From the NCBI GenBank assembly GCA_026398275.1, contig JAPLTF010000066.1:1-64000 (forward strand): a DNA stretch of 64,000 nt, in the 5' to 3' direction. A program made the position numbers and the translations under genes. This document shows positions 50,283 through 59,397 of this stretch, piece by piece. Numbering within the stretch: position 1 is the stretch's first letter; each line of letters begins with the position of its first letter. This DNA is from Verrucomicrobiota bacterium. Its GTDB lineage: Bacteria > Verrucomicrobiota > Verrucomicrobiia > Chthoniobacterales > Terrimicrobiaceae. The notes under the pieces were generated by a model, which was given only the letters and a program-made list of their open reading frames with translations, ran no database searches and was not told the DNA's origin.

Positions 50283-53144
50283 TCAAAAATTGGCGGAGTT
50301 TTCCGCTTTTAAAAAGTCCGATGGGCTGCCAGGAGCCGCTGGATCCGGAAGGTGAAACTCTCGGACCAGGCCTGCCAGGAGCGATCGAAACGCGTCTTCG
50401 GCCGCAGGGAGGAGTTCGGAAAGTCGGTCGAGATCGCCCTTCTGGCCGGCCATCTGCATCTCATCCGCAATCCGGCTGATCTTCTCGCCCCCCATATTCG
50501 CGCTGGATCCTTTGAGGTTGTGGGCGAATTTCGCGGCAGAAGCCGGATCGGCGGACGAAACGGCCCCGGCGAGCTGAGTGAAAAGCGGCGGCGCATCGGC
50601 AAGGAACACCGCCGCGATCTCGGCGGCGAGTTGGGGATCCCCCATCGCTCTTTCCAAAAATCCCTCCCTGTCAAAATCGAGCAGGCCCGCATCGAGGGCG
50701 TGCGGCGGAAGCGGGGCCGCGTCCCCGACGCGCGATCCCCGCGCACCCCAGCGCTCGAGCGCCTCCGCAAGGCACTGGGGGCTGACAGGCTTGGAGAGGT
50801 AGTCGTTCATGCCCGCGTCCAGGCAGAGTTCCCGGTCGCCCTTCATCGCGTGCGCCGTGAGCGCAATGATCGGGATCTGTGGATTCCGGACGCCCGAGTC
50901 GGCGCGGCGGATGAGCCTCGTCGCATCAAAACCGTCCAGGACCGGCATCTGGCAGTCCATGAGAACAATGTCGTAGGGCAACCGTTTCAGGGACTCGACC
51001 GCCTCACGGCCGTTCCCGACGGCATCCGCCACGTGGCCGAGTTTCTGCAGCATTTTGATGGCGATGATCCTGTTCGTGGTGTTGTCCTCGGCGACAAGAA
51101 CCCGGAGCCGCCGCCGCGATGTCTCCGCGATGGTGTGGCGGGTGATCAGCCCGCGGTCGGACCCCGTGGCCTCCTCGCGCCCGAGCACGAGCGCGAGGCA
51201 CTTCCGAAGAAGCGCGGGGCGGATCGGCTTGGGCAGGTAGCCGGAAAATCCAAACCCGGCAAGGCGCTCCGCATCTCCCCGCTTCCCCTGAGAGGTGAGC
51301 ATCACGAGGCGCGTCGACTGGATTGCCTCGTCGGCCTTGATCACGCGCCCAAGATCCGCGCCGCTCATTCCGGGCATGTGCATGTCGAGCAGGGCCGCCA
51401 CGTAAGGGTCCCCATCCTGCACGGCCTTCCTCAGCAAAGGCAGGGACGAGTCGGCATCGGGCGCCTCGTCGGGCCGGCAGCCCCAGCGCCTCAGCAGCGA
51501 GGTGACCAGCATGCGATTGGTCTTGAAGTCATCCGTCACGAGCACCCGGATGCCGGAAAGGTCCGCCTCCCTTGGAGGGGGCTTGATCTCGCCGGCAGTC
51601 GGCTTTTCAAAAACGGCGGTGAAGGTGAACGTGGAGCCGTTGCCGGGTTCGCTGGCGACGCGGATCTCGCCGCGGAAAAGCTGGACGAGCTGCCGGCAGA
51701 TCGCGAGCCCGAGCCCCGACCCGCCGAACTCCCGGGTCGTGGAGGGATCCGCCTGCGTGAATTTCGAAAAGATCGTCTCCTGCTTCTCCTCGGGAATCCC
51801 GATCCCGGTATCGGCCACGCTGAACCGCAGGGTCGCGGAGGATTCGCTGATCTCAACCGGATCCACGTGGATGGTAACCCCCCCCTTCTGGGTGAACTTG
51901 ATTGCATTTCCAATCAGGTTGAAGAGAACCTGCCGCAGGCGCCCGGGATCTCCGCGAAGGTATTCCGGCGCGTGCTCATCGACGATGCACACGATGTCGA
52001 GCCCCTTCTCCTGCGCCTTGAATGCGAGGACCTCGACGGCGTCCTCAAGCGTCGTGCGGAGATCGAAGTCGAGGCTCTCGAGCACGAGCTGCCCCGCCTC
52101 GACCTTGGAGAAGTCCAGAATGTCGTTGATGAGCGTGAGCAGGGAGTCGCCGCAGGACTGGATCGCCTCGGCGTATTCCCGTTGCTCCTCGTTCAGGCCG
52201 GTCTCGATCAGAAGGTCTGTCATCCCGATCACCCCGTTCATCGGGGTGCGGATCTCATGGCTCATATTGGCGAGAAATTCGCTTTTTGCGCGGTTCGCGG
52301 CCTCCGCCTTGTCCGCCAGCTCGCCCGCCCGGGAAAGCGCCTCCTGGATATGCTCATTGGATTTGCGGAGCTGCTCCTCGGTGCTCTTCCGGAGGGTGAT
52401 GTCCTCCTTCACCGCCAGGAAGTGGGTGATCGCGCCGCAGTCGTCGCGGATCGGGGAGATCGTGGCAAATTCCCAGTAGCTCTCGCCGCTCTTCTTCCGG
52501 TTCTCGAGCTCCCCGCGCCACTCCTCGCCCGACAGGATTTTTTCCCAGAGCCCGGCGTAAAATTCCCGGGACTGCTTGCCGGATTTGAGAATCCTGGGAT
52601 TTTTCCCGATCACCTCCTCCTTCGTATATCCGGTCACCTGAAGGAATTTCGGGTTGACGTATTCGATGGCCCCGGAGGTGTCGGAAATGATGATCGAAAC
52701 CGGGCTTTGCTCGACCGCCCGCGAGAGCATGCCGAGCCGCCCCTCGACCACACGCTTCTCCAGCCGCGCATTCCGGCGCTCAAGGACGGTTTGGACGGCG
52801 AACGGCAGGTGCGCGATGTTCTGCTTCAGGACATAGTCATCGGCCCCCGCGCGGATGCAGATGACGGCCGCCTCATCGCTGAGCGCGGCGGTATGCAGGA
52901 CAAAAGGCGCGCCGGGAAGAAGCTTCCTGCACAGGCGCAGTGCGCTGAGACCGTCAAACTCCGGCAGCGAATAATCCGAGATGATGACATCGGGAACGAA
53001 CTCCCCGAGCGCTCGCGTGACACCCGCGGCATCCTGCTCGCGCCGGGACGTGAAATTCAGGCTCTCGACCCGCATGGCCCGCTCGGCGAGCTCCGTGTCT
53101 TCCGGATTGTCATCGATAAAGAGGATGCGGAATGTCTGATCCAT
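50283..53144 (-). CDS. Hybrid sensor histidine kinase (REC-PAS-HisKA-HATPase-REC-REC-HPt)
   Basis: The 953-residue protein is a soluble multi-step phosphorelay kinase. It has, in order: a receiver (residues about 7-125, phospho-Asp in DVIISDYSLP), a PAS domain (SDTSGAIEYVNPKFLQVTGY, with PAC), HisKA (SEFLANMSHEIRTPMNGVIG, phospho-His), HATPase (RQVLFNLIGNAIKFTQ, DTGIGIPEEKQETIFSKFTQ, GGSGLGLAI), two more receivers (LLDMHMPGMSG and LMDCQMPVLDG) and a C-terminal HPt (AHNLKGSSANMG). No membrane segment is found, so the signal must come through the N-terminal receiver or PAS. Start ATG 53144; ATG 53156 is possible. The final output regulator is not encoded nearby. Confidence 0.92.
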   Translation of the reverse strand: MDQTFRILFIDDNPEDTELAERAMRVESLNFTSRREQDAAGVTRALGEFVPDVIISDYSLPEFDGLSALRLCRKLLPGAPFVLHTAALSDEAAVICIRAGADDYVLKQNIAHLPFAVQTVLERRNARLEKRVVEGRLGMLSRAVEQSPVSIIISDTSGAIEYVNPKFLQVTGYTKEEVIGKNPRILKSGKQSREFYAGLWEKILSGEEWRGELENRKKSGESYWEFATISPIRDDCGAITHFLAVKEDITLRKSTEEQLRKSNEHIQEALSRAGELADKAEAANRAKSEFLANMSHEIRTPMNGVIGMTDLLIETGLNEEQREYAEAIQSCGDSLLTLINDILDFSKVEAGQLVLESLDFDLRTTLEDAVEVLAFKAQEKGLDIVCIVDEHAPEYLRGDPGRLRQVLFNLIGNAIKFTQKGGVTIHVDPVEISESSATLRFSVADTGIGIPEEKQETIFSKFTQADPSTTREFGGSGLGLAICRQLVQLFRGEIRVASEPGNGSTFTFTAVFEKPTAGEIKPPPREADLSGIRVLVTDDFKTNRMLVTSLLRRWGCRPDEAPDADSSLPLLRKAVQDGDPYVAALLDMHMPGMSGADLGRVIKADEAIQSTRLVMLTSQGKRGDAERLAGFGFSGYLPKPIRPALLRKCLALVLGREEATGSDRGLITRHTIAETSRRRLRVLVAEDNTTNRIIAIKMLQKLGHVADAVGNGREAVESLKRLPYDIVLMDCQMPVLDGFDATRLIRRADSGVRNPQIPIIALTAHAMKGDRELCLDAGMNDYLSKPVSPQCLAEALERWGARGSRVGDAAPLPPHALDAGLLDFDREGFLERAMGDPQLAAEIAAVFLADAPPLFTQLAGAVSSADPASAAKFAHNLKGSSANMGGEKISRIADEMQMAGQKGDLDRLSELLPAAEDAFRSLLAGLVREFHLPDPAAPGSPSDFLKAENSANF

Positions 53145-53317
53145 GGGAGCCGGCATGTTCAGGTGTCCGGGGTTTCCCTCATGGTTGGCCGGAAGAAGCC
53201 CGCCTGCCGGATGTCCGGCTCAAGAAGACGCGGGAACACAAGAATCGCTGCGATCCATTTCCCTGGAACCGGAATTCCCTTCGTCATATCCGCTTTGGTA
53301 TTCATCAGAGTTGCGGT

Positions 53318-53342
53318 GGGCGGGCATTCCGAACGCCCGCCC
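53318..53342. terminator. GC-rich hairpin after the DUF2752 gene
   Basis: An 8-bp stem (GGGCGGGC at 53318-53325 and GCCCGCCC at 53335-53342) with a 9-base loop lies between the DUF2752 stop (53386, minus strand) and the histidine-kinase start. It has no following T run, so it is only a weak terminator candidate and may be a short palindromic repeat. Confidence 0.4.
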
Positions 53343-53385
53343 CGTTGTTCCCTACATCAAATCCTCTGCGGGAAAAAGCGAATTT

Positions 53386-53874
53386 TCAACGTGTGCGATC
53401 CACCAGCGCCTTGGCTCCGGCGGCGATCGGATTCCGGAAATCCACGAGCTCGGGCTTCGGCGTCCTGAGCGCGGAGTAGATGTGGAACATCCACCAGGCC
53501 AGGGCCGGCACGATCAGGATCGGCGCGAGGCGGTTCATGCGCCGGAGAAATGCCTCCCACGGGGCGAGCGGGCGCCCGGACGCCGCCTCCACGAGCAGCG
53601 CCACCAACGTTGTCGAAAGCAGAGCGAGCGCCGGAAAAGCCAGGATATTCAGCCGGAGCGCCGCGCGCGGATTCCCGTCAAGGATCGCGCACGCCGCCCG
53701 GGTCCCGCCGCAGAAGAGGCAGGGCAGGCCGCTGATCGAATGAAACGCGCAGGGCAGGGCCGGAAGCGTCACCCGGCGCTCCGATCGCAGAAAGGCCAGG
53801 GAAAGCAGGACCAGAACCATCGCGAGAGCCAGCCCGAACCTCAGCCAGCGGCCCTCCGGAGCAATCCTATTCAT
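53386..53874 (-). CDS. DUF2752 membrane protein
   Basis: The 162-residue protein has about three or four membrane segments. It carries the DUF2752 signature PCAFHSISGLPCLFCGGTRA (residues about 41-60), and the family is widely distributed in Bacteroidetes, Verrucomicrobia and Actinobacteria; its function is unknown. Start ATG 53874 (MNRIAPEG) overlaps the end of rsmI by 8 bp, and the frame continues upstream without a likely start. It is followed by the hairpin at 53318-53342. Confidence 0.75.
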   Translation of the reverse strand: MNRIAPEGRWLRFGLALAMVLVLLSLAFLRSERRVTLPALPCAFHSISGLPCLFCGGTRAACAILDGNPRAALRLNILAFPALALLSTTLVALLVEAASGRPLAPWEAFLRRMNRLAPILIVPALAWWMFHIYSALRTPKPELVDFRNPIAAGAKALVDRTR

Positions 53875-54562
53875 CAGCGGCGGGAGCATGCGCGCCCTTG
53901 TCCATTGCGGCGACCAGAAGCGTGATCTCGCCTTTGGGCGGATGCTTTTCAAAATGCTCCAGCAGGACGTCCGGTGTGCCCCGCTGATAATCTTCGAATG
54001 CCTTGCTCAGTTCCCTCGCCACACAAACCAGACGCCCGGGGCTCGATTCCTTGAGGGCCTCCAGAGTTCTCACAATCCGGTGTGGAGACTCGAAGTAGAT
54101 GCTGGTTTCCAGGCGCGCGGCCGCCCTCGCGATCTCTGCGGCGCGGCGGCCGCTCTTCACGGGCAGAAACCCTCCAAAATAAAACCGGTCGGCAGGAAAC
54201 CCCGAACCCACCAATGCGGTGAGGACCGCCGAGGGGCCGGGGAGAACGGTGAGCGGGATACCCCGCTCGATGCACGAACGGATCAGCCGGTGGCCGGGAT
54301 CCGATATCCCGGGCATCCCCGCATCGGTGATCAGGGCGACGTGCGCGCCCCCGGCCATCCGGTCCACAAGCTCGGCCGAACGCGAGGCCTCGTTGTGCTC
54401 GTGCAGGCTGACAAACGGCTTTTTGAGGCCGAGATGCTGCAGAAGCATCCCGCTGTGCCTGGTGTCTTCTGCGGCGACAAGATCCGCAGCGCGCAAAACC
54501 TCTATCGCCCGGAGGGTGATATCCTGGCGGTTGCCAATGGGTGTGGGAACGACGCTCAGCAC
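53867..54562 (-). CDS. rsmI: 16S rRNA (cytidine1402-2'-O)-methyltransferase
   Basis: The 231-residue enzyme modifies C1402 of 16S rRNA. The tetrapyrrole-methylase-type fold is seen in VVPTPIGNRQDITLRAIEVL, AAEDTRHSGMLLQHLG, LITDAGMPGISDPGHRLIR and LPGPSAVLTALVGSGFP, with FYFGGFLPVKSGRR later. The start is GTG at 54562. It shares the transcript with the lptE and bamD-like genes. The 12-bp gap to lptE and 8-bp overlap with the DUF2752 gene point to one operon. Confidence 0.93.
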   Translation of the reverse strand: MLSVVPTPIGNRQDITLRAIEVLRAADLVAAEDTRHSGMLLQHLGLKKPFVSLHEHNEASRSAELVDRMAGGAHVALITDAGMPGISDPGHRLIRSCIERGIPLTVLPGPSAVLTALVGSGFPADRFYFGGFLPVKSGRRAAEIARAAARLETSIYFESPHRIVRTLEALKESSPGRLVCVARELSKAFEDYQRGTPDVLLEHFEKHPPKGEITLLVAAMDKGAHAPAADE

Positions 54563-54574
54563 GGGAGGATCCCG

Positions 54575-55075
54575 CTACCAGCCCTCGGAGACTTCGGCCA
54601 TGATATTGTTGGCGAGGTCCGAGGCCGCGTTGGAGAAGGCCTGCCGCTCGATCGTCTGCAGGTCGTTTCCGCTGAAGAACGTCGTATTCCCCTGGGCGAT
54701 CGACTTTATGAGGATCGCTCCCGTCACACGGTCCTGGACCTCGTAGGTCACGAAGACCCGGAGCCCGAATTCGCTCGTCGCCAGAACGTTGTTCTGAACC
54801 GACCGCAGCGACCGCCGCTCGATCTTGTCGATCGTGCAATAAAGGATCGCATCGGCCCTGTCATCTCCGACCAGTTCGTAGGTGCCGTCCTGCTGCAGGC
54901 GCTTGACCAGCGTGTCGGCAAACAGCACTTCGAGCCGCGGCTCAAAGGTTTTGTTCTTGAAGGTGGGAACGGCCAGCGTCCTCACGGAGCGCATCGGAGT
55001 CGGGCGGATCTCCCCGAGTTTATACCCGCAGCCTGTGAGCAGGACTGCAACAGCGAGGATAAGAGCAGGCTTCAT
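54575..55075 (-). CDS. lptE: LPS-assembly lipoprotein LptE-like
   Basis: The 166-residue lipoprotein has a signal peptide with lipobox LLTGCGYKLG, so Cys-16 or so is the acylated residue. The mature part has the LptE/RlpB-like pattern: VRTLAVPTFKNKTFEPRLEV, LVKRLQQDGTYELVGDDRAD, then an ILYCTIDKIERRSLR strand. LptE plugs LptD in the outer membrane. It overlaps the BamD-like gene by an ATGA. The family is only weakly conserved, but the lipobox and context are convincing. Confidence 0.85.
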   Translation of the reverse strand: MKPALILAVAVLLTGCGYKLGEIRPTPMRSVRTLAVPTFKNKTFEPRLEVLFADTLVKRLQQDGTYELVGDDRADAILYCTIDKIERRSLRSVQNNVLATSEFGLRVFVTYEVQDRVTGAILIKSIAQGNTTFFSGNDLQTIERQAFSNAASDLANNIMAEVSEGW

Positions 55076-56256
55076 TGAGTGGGAAGGGCAGGTTCGACGG
55101 AGGGAAGCGGACGCACATCCCGCGAGTCCGTCCGGAGTTTTGGCCTGTTGACGACAGGCAATTCGTCGGGCACCACGTCGCGGCGCGAGGGGCCGTTGAA
55201 ATCCGACAGCGCGGAGGTCTCGACCTGGGCCTGCAGGCGGCGGCGCAGGGCGGCCTTCTCGCCCGTCTCCGCGCGCTCCGGTCCCGTCCTCAAAGCATCG
55301 TCGCCAACATCGCTGCGAAGCGTCTCAATCCGGCTGCGGGCGAACTCGGCGTCCTTGCTGCCGGGCTGGCGGCGGATCACGTCGTTGTAGTAGATCGCGG
55401 CGGCGCGGTAGTTTTTGTAGCGGTCGTAAAACTGGGCGATCGCAAGCAGGTCGCCGGATTCCTTGCCGCCGATCGAAGCCAGGTTGTCCTTCGCCTGCGC
55501 CGCCTTTTCGCTGTTCGGATACTGGAGCAGGAAGTCCTCGAAGGTGTTCTTCGCCATGACGAGCGCTGAAAGGTCCTGGGACTTTCCGCTGCGCCCGACC
55601 TGCATGTAGATATAGCCGATCTGGTAGAGGGCGTCGTCCGCGATCGAGCTTGTCGAATATTTGTCGAGCACGGTCTGATAAGCCCCCGCCGCCTCCTTGA
55701 GCTTGCCCTGCCGCTCGTAGGTCAGGCCGAGGTTGAACTGCGCAATCGGCGCGTTTTTGCTGAATGGCGCATTCTTGATGATCGAGGCAAACATCTGCTC
55801 CGCCCGGTCGGTGGACGGAACAATCTCCAGCCCGAAAAATTTCAATTTGCGGCCGGCGAGGAACGCGTTGGCGATCAGGACCTGCTTGGTCACCGATTTC
55901 TCGAACTCCGGCGTGTCGGGGTAGCGGGTGATCAGCGTCTGATACCCGTCAAATGCCTTGCTGAGATCTCCGGTCGACTCCAGCAACTCCGCGATCCGGT
56001 ATTGGGCTTTGGAAGCCAGCGGGGACGCGGGCGAGCCCTTGATAAATTGACGGTAGGCCGCGATCGCCTGCTGGGTGGCACCGGACTCGTCGTAGTCCTT
56101 CGCCAGATTGAAGCTCGCCTGATCGTCAGGAGAGATCTTGACGACGGGGGCTGGTGCCGGGGCAGGCCTGCCCTGCTGGCTGGGATTCTGCCCGGATGCC
56201 GGCACGACGGCCGAGAGGAACACGGCGGTGCAGAACGTAATAAAACAAGATCTCAT
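55072..56256 (-). CDS. BamD-like TPR protein
   Basis: The 394-residue protein has a signal peptide (MRSCFITFCTAVFLSAVVPA) and no clear lipobox, followed by a Pro/Ala-rich linker and TPR-type repeats (QASFNLAKDYDESGATQQAI, KAQYRIAELLESTGDLSKAF, APIAQFNLGLTYERQGKLKE and others). The arrangement is similar to BamD/YfiO, which links the Bam complex, but classical BamD is about 245 residues and lipidated. It may be a longer relative or a CpoB-like periplasmic TPR protein. It is transcribed first in the bamD-lptE-rsmI-DUF2752 group. Confidence 0.65.
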   Translation of the reverse strand: MRSCFITFCTAVFLSAVVPASGQNPSQQGRPAPAPAPVVKISPDDQASFNLAKDYDESGATQQAIAAYRQFIKGSPASPLASKAQYRIAELLESTGDLSKAFDGYQTLITRYPDTPEFEKSVTKQVLIANAFLAGRKLKFFGLEIVPSTDRAEQMFASIIKNAPFSKNAPIAQFNLGLTYERQGKLKEAAGAYQTVLDKYSTSSIADDALYQIGYIYMQVGRSGKSQDLSALVMAKNTFEDFLLQYPNSEKAAQAKDNLASIGGKESGDLLAIAQFYDRYKNYRAAAIYYNDVIRRQPGSKDAEFARSRIETLRSDVGDDALRTGPERAETGEKAALRRRLQAQVETSALSDFNGPSRRDVVPDELPVVNRPKLRTDSRDVRPLPSVEPALPTQ

Positions 56257-56355
56257 CAGGAGGGGAGATAATTAAGAGAGTTCATCCCCCTGCGTCAAGC
56301 GCCTCCGACGGATTCCGCTTGGTTCCCCACTTGCGAGAGGGCATGTTTTCCCACC

Positions 56356-57264
56356 ATGCGACTGCTTCTCGTTGACGGGCACTACTATCTCTACCGCTCA
56401 TTCTACGCGATCCGGGGTCTGCGGAACTCGCGGGGCGAGCCGACGAATGCGATCTACGGTTACGCCAAGGCGATCCGGAAAATGCTCGCGGATCTGAAGC
56501 CGGACCTCGCGGCCGTCGTCTGGGACAGCGGGCTCCCCGCCCGCCGGACCACCCTCCAGCCGGAATACAAACAGAACAGGACCTCCATGCCGGACGACCT
56601 CCGTCCGCAGGAGGAATGGCTCCAGGAAAACATCCCCCTCTTCGGCCCGGCCAGCGTCAGCGCGGAGAATACCGAGGCGGACGATCTGATCGCCACGTAT
56701 GCCCGCGCGGCCTCGGGCGAGGGAGTGGAGGTCATCATCGCCACGAACGACAAGGACATCCTCCAGCTCACCTGCGACAAGATCCGGATCTACTCGACCG
56801 CGAAGCCCGAAGCCGGACCCGAGGGGTTCTGCCTCCTCGGCATCCCGGAGGTCCAGTCCAAATGGGGGGTCTCCCCCACACAAATCGCAGACGTCCTCGC
56901 GCTCACAGGCGACGCCTCGGACAACATTCCAGGCGTCCCGGGCGTCGGGGCCAAGACCGCGGTCGCCCTGATCTCCGCACACGGATCCATCGAAAACCTG
57001 CTGGCCGACCCCGGCGCGATTGCCAATCCGAAGCTCCGCGAAAAAATCACCTCCTCGCGCGAACAGATCATCGCGAACCGCGAAATGGTCCGACTCGACG
57101 AGGACCTCCCCCTTCCCCTCCCCTGGTCCGCATTCCAGATCCGTCCAAAATATCCGGAACTGATCCAGGCCCTCCGCACCTGCGAATTCAAAGGCCTCCT
57201 CCAGGAAGTCGAGTCCGAAGCCGCCAGGGCAACCGGCCCCATCGGCCAGCAGGAATTGTTCTGA
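56356..57264 (+). CDS. Stand-alone 5'-3' exonuclease (DNA Pol I N-domain type)
   Basis: The 302-residue protein is the flap/5'-exonuclease domain normally fused to DNA polymerase I. It contains LLLVDGHYYLYRSFYAIRGL, EYKQNRTSMPDDLRPQ, ENTEADDLIATYARAASGEG, IIATNDKDILQL and the H3TH segment LTGDASDNIPGVPGVGAKTA. The acidic residues for the two metals are present. It has no polymerase domain; a separate Pol I may be elsewhere or this may act alone in Okazaki-fragment processing. The upstream gap of 99 bp to the divergent BamD-like gene would hold both promoters. Confidence 0.9.
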   Translation: MRLLLVDGHYYLYRSFYAIRGLRNSRGEPTNAIYGYAKAIRKMLADLKPDLAAVVWDSGLPARRTTLQPEYKQNRTSMPDDLRPQEEWLQENIPLFGPASVSAENTEADDLIATYARAASGEGVEVIIATNDKDILQLTCDKIRIYSTAKPEAGPEGFCLLGIPEVQSKWGVSPTQIADVLALTGDASDNIPGVPGVGAKTAVALISAHGSIENLLADPGAIANPKLREKITSSREQIIANREMVRLDEDLPLPLPWSAFQIRPKYPELIQALRTCEFKGLLQEVESEAARATGPIGQQELF

Positions 57265-57337
57265 AAGCCACCGCAGAAATTGAGATCCGCGCCGGGGCAA
57301 CCTATGCCCGGGACCTGATAATCCCCATCATCGGTAT

Positions 57338-57355
57338 AACGGCCAATAAGCCGTT
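57338..57355. terminator. Short hairpin between convergent genes
   Basis: AACGGC-CAATAA-GCCGTT forms a 6-bp stem with a 6-base loop just downstream of the exonuclease gene and before the end of the M16 peptidase gene, so it may separate two convergent transcripts. It has no U-run, so this is a weak call. Confidence 0.35.
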
Positions 57356-57361
57356 GGTGGT

Positions 57362-58633
57362 TCACAGCCCGAGGACGTTACGGAGCATCGCCTCGTCGGG
57401 CGATGGCCCGACGATGGCGAGCGTCATCTGCGAGGGGTTCAGGATTTCCGCGGCGGCGAAGCGGACCTCCTCGGCTGTCACCGCACGGATCTTCTCATGC
57501 ACGGTCTCGGGGTTGACGATTTTCCCATAGACGAGGACCGAACTGCCGAGGCGCATGTTCTGGCTCGATGTGCGTTCGAGGGACATCCGGCTGGAGCCGA
57601 CGGCGTATTCCTTCGCGCGCTTGAGCTCGGCGGGTCCGACGAGCTTGGTGGAGAGCGACACGAACTCCGCAAGGATCAGGCGCAGGGACTTTTCGAGGTT
57701 CTTTTTGTCGAGGCCGACCGAGATGTTGAAGACGCCGGAATCATCGAGCGTCAGCGGGTGCGTGCTCACCGAGTAGCAGAGGCCGCGCTTTTCGCGCAGC
57801 TCCTGGAACAGCCGTGAGCTGGCGTTGCCTCCAAGAAGGATATGCATCAGGTGGAACGCGTATCGGCGTTCATCCTTGTGGCTGAAGGCCGGGAGCGCCA
57901 TCGCGACCTGGGTCTGCTGGATGTCCCTTGCCTCCACGCAGAGGCGCGGTCGGGCCGGGGGAACCGGCGAGGGCTTGGCGGCGGGTTTGCGTCCGCGGCC
58001 GAGTCCGCCGAGCGCCTTTGTGACGCGGGCGACCACATCGTCGTGCGTGACTTTTCCCGCAGCGGATACCACCGTGCTCGACGTGTGGTAATGGCTGGCC
58101 CGGTAATCGAGAAATTCCTGCCTCCCCATCCCCTCGATCGTTTCCAGCGTGCCCGTGAGCGGGCGCCCCAGCGGGTGCTTCGGCCAGAACGTGGCGTTGA
58201 GCAATTCCTGCACATGCGAGGACGGCTCGTCGCGATACATCAAGATCTCCTCGCCGATCACCCCGCGCTCGCGGTCGATGTCCTGCTTCGAAAACCGGGG
58301 GCTGAGGTAGATGTCGCTGAGGACGTCGCACACGCGCGGAAAATACTCCGCGGCCGCCGTGGCGTAGTAGCACGTCCGTTCCTCGGCGGTGTAGGCGTTC
58401 ATGTCGCCACCCACCCCTTCGATTTCCTGCATGATCCTGCGGGCCGAGCGCCGGCCGGTCCCCTTGAAAAGCATGTGCTCGATGAAGTGCGAGATCCCGT
58501 TCATCGGTGCCGGTTCATGGCGGCCGCCCACCGAGGCCCAGATCCCCATCGCCGCAGTCTGGGCGTGCGGCATTTCGCAGGTGGCCACACGCAGTCCGCC
58601 GGGCAGCGTTGTCAGTTTGGTAGTGTTCGACAT
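57362..58633 (-). CDS. M16-family zinc metallopeptidase
   Basis: The 423-residue protein is a processing-protease-like M16 member. The zinc motif HFIEH (H-x-x-E-H) is at about residues 49-53, in NGISHFIEHMLFKGTGRRSA, with the more distant glutamate in AYTAEERTCYYATAAA. The family is organised as two homologous halves; LREKRGLCYSVSTHPLTLDD in the second half is the usual R/Y-containing site. It may be a cytoplasmic or membrane-associated peptidase. No partner subunit lies next to it. tRNA-Ser is 177 bp upstream of its start. Confidence 0.9.
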   Translation of the reverse strand: MSNTTKLTTLPGGLRVATCEMPHAQTAAMGIWASVGGRHEPAPMNGISHFIEHMLFKGTGRRSARRIMQEIEGVGGDMNAYTAEERTCYYATAAAEYFPRVCDVLSDIYLSPRFSKQDIDRERGVIGEEILMYRDEPSSHVQELLNATFWPKHPLGRPLTGTLETIEGMGRQEFLDYRASHYHTSSTVVSAAGKVTHDDVVARVTKALGGLGRGRKPAAKPSPVPPARPRLCVEARDIQQTQVAMALPAFSHKDERRYAFHLMHILLGGNASSRLFQELREKRGLCYSVSTHPLTLDDSGVFNISVGLDKKNLEKSLRLILAEFVSLSTKLVGPAELKRAKEYAVGSSRMSLERTSSQNMRLGSSVLVYGKIVNPETVHEKIRAVTAEEVRFAAAEILNPSQMTLAIVGPSPDEAMLRNVLGL

Positions 58634-58809
58634 CAGGAGAGCCGCCGACCTTATCCGGCTTGGCCCCCGAGGTCAAACTTCGGAAAATTGGACATTGGAC
58701 ACGGGGGAATAAGGCATTTTCATTTGAATAGGATTTTTCAGATCATGTTGGGATGTCAAAATACATCGTGTCATAACACGCTGATTTCCTGTTAGTTTCT
58801 GAATAAACA

Positions 58810-58901
58810 TGGCGGAAGGGGTGGGATTCGAACCCACGGTGGGTTTAACCCCACGCTCGATTTCGAGTCGAGTGCCTTCAACCGGACTCAGCCACCCTTC
58901 C
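58810..58901 (-). tRNA. tRNA-Ser (anticodon CGA)
   Basis: The minus-strand sequence folds into a class II tRNA: acceptor GGAAGGG/CCCTTCC with discriminator G and an encoded CCA (plus strand TGG at 58810-58812). The anticodon arm ACTCGA-CTCGAAA-TCGAG has anticodon CGA, followed by a long variable arm (GTGGGGTTAAACCCAC) as expected for serine, and the T-arm GTGGG-TTCGAAT-CCCAC. It decodes UCG codons. This is the only complete tRNA gene seen in the window. Confidence 0.95.
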
Positions 58902-59181
58902 TTACTGATTACTTATGAGGCAGCTCTGGATATCCCCTGTTGCCATTTATTGGGGGCATTTCCACGGCTGCCGTAAAAATTGCGCGATGACAACCACGGA
59001 ATCCCCTGTTTTAAGGAAGCCGTCCGGCCACCGAGCAAAGTTCAATCTCTGTATCGTCACCACGAACGAGCGACACTACGCCGGCACCTTCGCCGACGGC
59101 AAGGAAAAATGCTGTCGGCGCGTATCGCGCCGTGTATTCTGAGTGTGGTTTCCCCGCTCAACTCCCCCATTCCCGACATTC

Positions 59182-59369
59182 CCGACAGCCCTGATTGCGA
59201 TTGTCGTGCTGATCACGTTTTCTCCCTGAGAATGGCCCTCCCGGTCGGAAAATGGCTGGGCAAACCGGCATCAACGTCCTTCCCCCCCCTGGCCGGGATC
59301 CTCGCCGCGGCCATCGCCCTACAGATGATTTTGAGCGGGCTGCTCGAAACATTTCCTGCCTGGAAATAG
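59182..59369 (+). pseudogene. Fragment of a MarC-family membrane protein gene
   Basis: Near the end of the 496-bp gap after the tRNA the plus strand encodes the C-terminal part of a MarC/NAAT-type membrane protein. Read in one frame from 59185 it gives TALIAIVVLITF, then after a -1 frameshift near 59220 it gives LRMALPVGKWLGKPASTSF, then LAGILAAAIALQMILSGLLE before a stop at 59370. This matches the MarC end (…RLMGLILAAIAVQMILSGL…). The N-terminal two thirds are gone. The remainder of the gap (58902-59180) shows no recognisable gene. Confidence 0.7.
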
Positions 59370-59397
59370 ACCAGTCGCTCGGCGGGAAACCGGGAGA

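Noticed and set aside
58769-58782. Palindrome CGTGTCATAACACG upstream of the M16 peptidase gene as an operator
   Set aside because: It is a single short imperfect palindrome with no second copy or known regulator, so it is not supported as a site.
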